6,417 nt of DNA from Clostridiales bacterium UBA1246. GTDB lineage: Bacteria; Bacillota; Clostridia; Oscillospirales; Oscillospiraceae. Of the stretch, positions 5,842-6,417 are shown piece by piece. The DNA lies in the NCBI GenBank assembly GCA_002308315.1, contig DBWE01000036.1, positions 1 to 6,417 of the forward strand. Reading direction: 5' to 3'. The translations under genes and the position numbers were made by a program. The first letter of the stretch is position 1, and every line of letters begins with the position of its first letter. The notes under the pieces are model-generated. The model did no database searches, was not told the DNA's origin, and was given only the letters and a program-made list of their open reading frames with translations.

Positions 5842-5903
5842 ACCGCCGTCAAACCGCCATTGGAAAGATCACCGGGAGGCACGCAGCGGCTTCCCGGTTT
5901 TTT
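5796..5903 (+). promoter_or_regulatory. metY: trp-type ribosome-mediated attenuator (segments 1-4) controlling metY
   Basis: Four segments can pair in mutually exclusive ways. Segment 1, GCGCCGG (5796-5802, inside the leader peptide), pairs exactly with CCGGCGC (5827-5833). Overlapping segment 2, CTCCCGG (5824-5830), pairs exactly with segment 3, CCGGGAG (5872-5878), as an antiterminator. Segment 3 (5871-5880) otherwise pairs with segment 4 (5889-5898) as terminator. A ribosome stalled at the Met/Cys codons 16-20 hides segment 1 and frees 2 to capture 3, allowing read-through; a ribosome reaching the stop codon hides 2 and the terminator forms. With no translation, 1:2 forms and termination is again expected. 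GCCTCC (5811-5816) offers a second pairing with 5875-5880 that would also disrupt the terminator. The pairings are seen; the mechanism is inference. Confidence 0.65.
5871..5903 (+). terminator. Intrinsic terminator before metY (attenuator terminator)
   Basis: ACCGGGAGGC (5871-5880) pairs with GCTTCCCGGT (5889-5898) over ten positions with one G-T wobble, with an 8-base loop, followed by TTTTTT and, after GAA, a further T-run. It ends 31 bases before the metY ATG on the same strand and 29 bases after the leader peptide stop. That position only makes sense as a regulated terminator. Confidence 0.9.
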
Positions 5904-5934
5904 GAATTTTTAATATAAGAAAGAGGATAATACG

Positions 5935-6417
5935 ATGAGCAAATACAGATTTGAAACCCTTCAGCTCCATGTAGGTCAGGAGCAGCCCGATCCCGCCAGC
6001 GACGCCCGCGCGGTGCCCATTTACGCGACCACCAGCTATGTTTTCCATAACGCCCAGCATGCCGCCGACCGTTTCAGCCTTGCCGACGCGGGCAATATCT
6101 ACGGACGGCTCACCAACTCCACTCAGGGAGTATTCGAGGAGCGCATCGCGGCTCTCGAGGGCGGCTCGGCCGGCCTTGCGGTGGCCTCCGGCGCGGCGGC
6201 CATCACCTATACGGTACAGGCGCTGGCTGCCAAAGGCGAGCACATCGTAGCTCAGAAAACGATTTACGGCGGCACGGCCAACCTTCTGGCTCATACGCTC
6301 CCCCTGTACGGCATAGACGCGAGCCTGGTGAACGTACACGATCTCAAAGAGGTGGAAGCGGCCATACGCCCGAACACGAAGGCTATATACATCGAGACCC
6401 TCGGCAACCCCAACAGC
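5935..6417 (+). CDS. metY: O-acetylhomoserine sulfhydrylase (O-acetylhomoserine aminocarboxypropyltransferase), 3'-partial
   Basis: The first 161 residues of a PLP enzyme of the Cys/Met metabolism family; the complete protein is usually about 425 residues, so the gene continues beyond the right edge. It converts O-acetylhomoserine and sulfide to homocysteine and acetate in the cytosol, the direct sulfhydrylation route to methionine. It begins MSKYRFETLQLHVGQEQPD, the typical MetY N-terminus. Y56 and R58 (NIYGRLTN) should bind the PLP phosphate of the neighbouring subunit, SGAAA (85-89) is the cofactor phosphate loop, Y111 (IYGGT) stacks on PLP, and ETLGNP (154-159) precedes the expected cofactor-contacting Asp. 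The PLP lysine lies outside the window. AAGAGG at 5921-5926, eight bases before the ATG, supports the start. The NIYGRLTN and ETLGNP forms favour MetY over cystathionine gamma-synthase/lyase. Expression appears controlled by the LysR site and the attenuator upstream. Confidence 0.95.
   Translation, partial: MSKYRFETLQLHVGQEQPDPASDARAVPIYATTSYVFHNAQHAADRFSLADAGNIYGRLTNSTQGVFEERIAALEGGSAGLAVASGAAAITYTVQALAAKGEHIVAQKTIYGGTANLLAHTLPLYGIDASLVNVHDLKEVEAAIRPNTKAIYIETLGNPNS

Larger units (their letters stand above)
5490..5934 (+). other. Long leader/intergenic region between the LysR gene and metY
   Basis: These 445 bases contain no conventional gene but are densely structured. In order: a purine-rich stretch (5510-5540), two hairpins (5543-5563, 5595-5627), a 17-bp palindrome (5634-5650), a promoter (5673-5701), a ribosome site and 34-codon leader peptide (5721-5841), and a terminator (5871-5903) just before the metY ribosome site AAGAGG (5921-5926). 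No SAM-I riboswitch or complete T-box leader was recognised by eye. Confidence 0.8.

Noticed and set aside
5837..5850. Resemblance of CTGAACCGCCGTC to the T-box consensus (TGGNACCGCG)
   Set aside because: The match is imperfect with a gap, it does not overlap the terminator 5' arm as a T-box must, and the predicted leader of about 165 bases before the terminator is occupied by a well-translated small frame instead of stem I. A covariance-model search for T-box RNA would settle this.
5490..5934. SAM-I riboswitch upstream of metY
   Set aside because: Expected for a methionine gene, but the conserved core and four-way junction pattern were not recognised by eye; the structures seen fit an attenuator better.
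5869..6339. A 156-codon minus-strand frame
   Set aside because: Antisense to metY, whose plus-strand translation matches O-acetylhomoserine sulfhydrylase closely.

Overview
The window looks like chromosomal DNA from a GC-rich anaerobic Firmicute, most likely a gut-type Clostridia (for example an Oscillospirales or Christensenellales lineage). This is inferred from the protein families: a clostridial-type radical SAM protein, a LysR/MetY pair of a kind common in Clostridia, strong AAAGGAGG ribosome binding sites, and AT-rich promoters between GC-rich genes. No species can be named. There are seven coding features (one a 34-codon leader peptide, one running off the right edge) and no rRNA, tRNA, CRISPR array or insertion sequence.

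Left block (1-3719, plus strand): a helix-turn-helix protein that may begin left of the window, then a 524-residue fusion of an unrecognised N-terminal domain with two different gamma-glutamylcyclotransferase-like domains, then 36 bases later a GTG-initiated radical SAM enzyme. An extended -10 promoter lies before the fusion gene. The fusion and the radical SAM gene are probably one transcript. No pathway can be assigned.

Middle block (3717-5489): a minus-strand TIM-barrel protein of unknown function converges on the radical SAM gene and is closed by a perfect 15-bp terminator hairpin. It diverges from a LysR-type regulator. The shared 125-base region holds a clear promoter for the barrel gene and two palindromes suited to binding by the regulator.

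Right block (5490-6417): a 445-base non-coding stretch followed by the start of metY, O-acetylhomoserine sulfhydrylase (homocysteine/methionine synthesis). The stretch holds, in order, two strong hairpins, a 17-bp LysR-type palindrome, a good promoter whose predicted start lies 66 bases from the centre of that palindrome, a strong ribosome binding site, a 34-codon leader peptide with a Met-Arg-Met-Cys-Met cluster, and an intrinsic terminator just before metY. Leader and terminator segments can form the three mutually exclusive pairings (1:2, 2:3, 3:4) of a trp-type ribosome-mediated attenuator. The proposed logic is dual control of metY: LysR activation at the promoter, and transcription read-through when charged Cys or Met tRNA is scarce. 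This is the most interesting signal in the window. It was read directly from the sequence but is untested.
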